From contig NZ_LQPH01000158.1 in NCBI RefSeq assembly GCF_002102255.1, forward strand, positions 101,980-165,979: 64,000 nt of DNA. The letters are read 5' to 3'. The notes under the pieces were generated by a model, which saw only the letters and a list, made by a program, of their open reading frames with translations, ran no database searches and was not told where the DNA came from. Of this stretch, positions 60,129 to 64,000 are shown piece after piece (position 1 is the stretch's first letter; every line of letters begins with the position of its first letter). A program made the translations under genes and the position numbers. Source of the stretch: Mycobacterium nebraskense (GTDB taxonomy: Bacteria; Actinomycetota; Actinomycetes; Mycobacteriales; Mycobacteriaceae).

Positions 60129-60175
60129 GCCCGGTTCCTTCTCACGCCGTTCCACGGCGTGCATCGTCACCGGGC
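60129..60175. terminator. Nested hairpin between convergent genes
   Basis: Outer arms GCCCGGT (60129-60135) and ACCGGGC (60169-60175) enclose a second stem CACGCCGT (60143-60150) / ACGGCGTG (60154-60161) with a 3-base loop. It begins 3 bases after the CBS gene stop and lies before the convergent PemK-like gene. Most likely a bidirectional terminator. Confidence 0.6.
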
Positions 60176-60258
60176 GGGGCTGACTGCTCTTCGCCGAACG
60201 TGTACTCAGCGCGAAAATCCTGCGGTCTTTTCGCAGTGGTTACACGCTGGGCGGGCGA

Positions 60259-60858
60259 CTAGCTCCAGGAGTAGTCCGCGCGCAACCGCTCGGCCACCAG
60301 ATCGAAGATCTCCCGATCCAGGATCGCGCCCTCGCGGCGAATGCTCTCTTCGGGCACATCGAGCACCCGGTCCAACCGGACCCAACTCTGCCTGCCCTCG
60401 TAATCCCAAGCGCCGGAACCGATCCCGATCCAGTCCCGGTCTTCGGCGTTGCGCTCCTGGCTGGACACCATCAACCCCAGCAAGACGCGACGGTCACGAC
60501 CGACCACGAGCACGGGGCGGTCCTTGCCGCGGGTGGGGTCGTCCTCGTAAACCACCCACGTCCACACGATCTCGCCGGGATCGGCCCGACCGTCGAGGTC
60601 GGGGGCGTAGACCAGCCTGCGCGCCCGCTGCGCGGTGGGGAAACTCGCGCTGGTCACCGGGCGTCCCGCGGTGACGGCGGGCGGTTGCGGCGCGGCGGCG
60701 GCGATGACGTTCGCGGTGATCTTCACGGCCTGCTGCAATTCCCGCAGCACGGTCTGTGAGTTCTGCACGTGCCGGGCCAGCCGCGGGGCCCGATCGAACA
60801 CCAGGTTTTCCGCGAACCGCTGGAACGTCTTCCACTGGGATTTGCGGGCAGACGCCAT
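60259..60858 (-). CDS. PemK/MazF-like domain protein (Rv2405-like)
   Basis: A 199-residue protein with an N-terminal helical region (about 1-75) and a C-terminal PemK/MazF-like SH3 barrel (about 95-195): GEIVWTWVVYEDDPTRGKDRPVLVVGRDRRVLLGLMVSSQ read in pieces, with the Pro-Val-Leu-Val pattern of the fold. No small antitoxin gene is adjacent and the extra N-terminal domain is unusual for a toxin. A regulatory or RNA-binding role is as likely as toxicity. It is divergent from lepA with about 35 bases between starts. Confidence 0.75.
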   Translation of the reverse strand: MASARKSQWKTFQRFAENLVFDRAPRLARHVQNSQTVLRELQQAVKITANVIAAAAPQPPAVTAGRPVTSASFPTAQRARRLVYAPDLDGRADPGEIVWTWVVYEDDPTRGKDRPVLVVGRDRRVLLGLMVSSQERNAEDRDWIGIGSGAWDYEGRQSWVRLDRVLDVPEESIRREGAILDREIFDLVAERLRADYSWS

Positions 60859-60893
60859 ATTCGCAGCATAGACGCGGGCGCGCGGGTGCGATT

Positions 60894-62834
<1,941 letters not shown>

Positions 62835-62839
62835 CCCCG

Positions 62840-63564
62840 ATGCTGACACGGGCCGTTGCTCTGGCTGGTATCGGTGTGCTGGGCACCGGATGCGTCACGA
62901 CGGTCACCGGCACACCTACGCGCGCTGGTCACCTCGGCGGAGCCGCGTTGCCACTCGAACAAATCCTGCCGGACGCCGAGGAGGTCAGCGCCGCGGTGGG
63001 AAACGCGCTGCCGCCACATAGTCCCGCGTTGGTTGGTGGTATCGACATGCTGCCCAACGGGATTCGGGACAGCGGTGACGCCGCACCCATCGAATGCCTC
63101 GGCGTCATCGAGCCGGCGATGCGCATCGTCTACGAAAATGGCCACGTACGCGGCGCCGCGACGCAGTCCTACTGGAATTACGACTCCGGCGTGGCCTTTC
63201 CAGCGCAATGGCGGCGGCGATCAAGCTGGCGTCGCCGGCCGACGCACAACGACTCTTCGCGTCGTTCGTGCAGCAATGGCAACATTGCGCGGGCACCACG
63301 GTCACCATATTCACCCACGACTCGAGCAACACCGAGTTGTACGCGAAGGTGACAAACACCCGCGCCGACGGGCCGGTGCGTTCGGCGACCGTCGTCGGGT
63401 GGGACAACCATCACACTTCGCCAGCCCCGGACGAGCGGGCCGTGGGCATCCAGGGCGACATCATCGCCGATGTCAAAGTCGCCGTCGACCCGCACGCGCA
63501 AGCCGGGACCAGGGCCATCGATGTCGTCAAGGCGATGTTGCGAAAAGTCTCGAGCAGCAACTGA
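62840..63564 (+). pseudogene. lppR: LppR-like lipoprotein gene with internal frameshift
   Basis: The first frame encodes a lipoprotein signal (MLTRAVALAGIGVLGTGCVT, lipobox Cys at 18) and a PknH-sensor-like domain to about VAF at 63199, then runs out of frame to a stop at 63352. The second frame, opening before this point, carries the rest of the same domain: SSAMAAAIKLASPADAQRLF, VQQWQHCAGTTV and the natural end at 63564. One missing base in the TTT codon near 63197-63200 (TTC TCC in the expected version) would join them. The joined length of about 241 codons matches lppR. Real mutation and read error cannot be separated here. Confidence 0.72.
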
Positions 63565-64000
63565 TGAGAGCCGGCCGGACCGTCCTCACCTGCCTATTGG
63601 CCATCGCGCTGGGCACCGGCTGCACCGTCGCCGGCACCGCGCGGCCCGCGCCGGGTTTGAAGCCCCACCCGGTCACCGGGCAACCCGTCAAGAAGGTGCT
63701 CCTCGACGACGGTGAACTGTCGAAGCTGCTCGGCCAGTCCTTCGGAGCCAAAACCGAACTTCCGGCGCGGTTCGGCGGCCCCGAGGTGTTGCCGCCGGCG
63801 TTCGGCGCGGTCTCGCCCCTCAACTGCGTCGGTGTCACCTCGATGATGGTGAAGAACGCCTACCAATCCGGCGACGTCAAGAACGCGGCGCGGGAAACAT
63901 GGTGGAACATGCGCGGACCGGCGTGTCCGTTGACATCCGATGTGATGTATTGCCACCGTATCTGCGGTATCGGCGTGTCTTTGCCAATCTATCCGAGGTA
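63564..64000 (+). CDS. PknH-sensor-like lipoprotein, truncated by window end
   Basis: Second lipoprotein of the same kind as its neighbour. It begins MRAGRTVLTCLLAIALGTGC with a lipobox (GTGC, Cys20) and continues with LNCVGVTSMMVKNAYQSGD and ETWWN, which match the PknH extracellular-domain pattern. The ATG overlaps the previous stop (TGATG), so it is a tandem paralogue. The last 30 codons are unusually Cys-rich and do not match the family; another frame at the very end reads VFANLSEV, so a further frameshift is possible. No stop is seen before 64000. Confidence 0.6.
   Translation, partial: MRAGRTVLTCLLAIALGTGCTVAGTARPAPGLKPHPVTGQPVKKVLLDDGELSKLLGQSFGAKTELPARFGGPEVLPPAFGAVSPLNCVGVTSMMVKNAYQSGDVKNAARETWWNMRGPACPLTSDVMYCHRICGIGVSLPIYPR

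Noticed and set aside
60259..60858. Classical type II toxin-antitoxin locus
   Set aside because: Only the PemK-like gene is present; the other side is lepA and a convergent CBS gene, with no small antitoxin frame.

Overview
The window is a GC-rich chromosomal segment from a mycobacterium, most likely a non-tuberculous species. The backbone gene order matches, from memory, the M. tuberculosis H37Rv stretch Rv2440c to Rv2403c read in reverse: obg, proB, nadE, a small membrane protein, rbsK, the Rv2435c-like cyclase, the Rv2434c-like MscS channel, proA, MoxR ATPase, VWA protein, nadD, rsfS, gpgP, octT, degV, comEA, comEC, holA, rpsT, the ATP-grasp/alpha-E/transglutaminase trio, an Rv2407-like metallo-hydrolase, a CBS protein, a PemK-like protein, lepA and lppR. 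Species assignment and synteny come from recognition of protein families, not from a database search.

Region 1 (1-9.4 kb): obg and proB are followed by an accessory block: DUF5313 protein, OhrR/MarR regulator, TetR regulator divergent from a cytochrome P450, a sirtuin gene broken by a one-base frameshift, and a cysteine hydrolase. Then comes glutamine-dependent NAD synthetase. The TetR/P450 intergenic region has a clear sigma-A-like promoter with a perfect inverted repeat between its -35 and -10.

Region 2 (9.4-22.7 kb): a small membrane protein, ribokinase and a Cys-rich CDF-like transporter run on the minus strand. On the plus strand are a receptor-type cyclase with degenerate catalytic residues, overlapping an MscS channel with a degenerate cyclic-nucleotide-binding domain; proA carrying an in-frame repeat near its N-terminus; a MoxR/VWA pair; and the tightly overlapping nadD-rsfS-gpgP-octT run followed by degV. 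gpgP and octT belong to methylglucose lipopolysaccharide metabolism.

Region 3 (22.7-50.4 kb): a large lipid island lies between degV and comEA, where H37Rv has eis. Its core is a divergent cluster: an 11-kb bimodular polyketide synthase on the plus strand, and papA3-like acyltransferase, mmpL10-like transporter, a PE-PPE-domain (Chp-type) acyltransferase and a fadD23-like fatty-acyl-AMP ligase on the minus strand. This is the gene set and arrangement of the trehalose polyphleate (TPP) pathway. Both AT domains carry the malonyl-type HAFH motif. Module 1 is KS-AT-KR-ACP and module 2 is KS-AT-DH-ER-KR-ACP, which fits iterative synthesis of phleic acids with alternating olefinic and saturated units. 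Flanking genes are a GAP/SfLAP membrane protein, an NAD(P)-binding reductase, an MmpS/MmpL pair, an F420/PPOX-type protein and two acyl-CoA dehydrogenases.

Region 4 (50.5-64 kb): comEA and comEC DNA-uptake homologues, holA, rpsT, the ATP-grasp/alpha-E/transglutaminase operon, a membrane protein, an MBL-fold hydrolase, a CBS protein, a PemK-like protein divergent from lepA, then an lppR-like lipoprotein gene with a frameshift and a second lipoprotein gene cut by the window end. No tRNA, rRNA, CRISPR array, insertion sequence or phage gene was recognised. No gene-free stretch exceeds about 300 bases.
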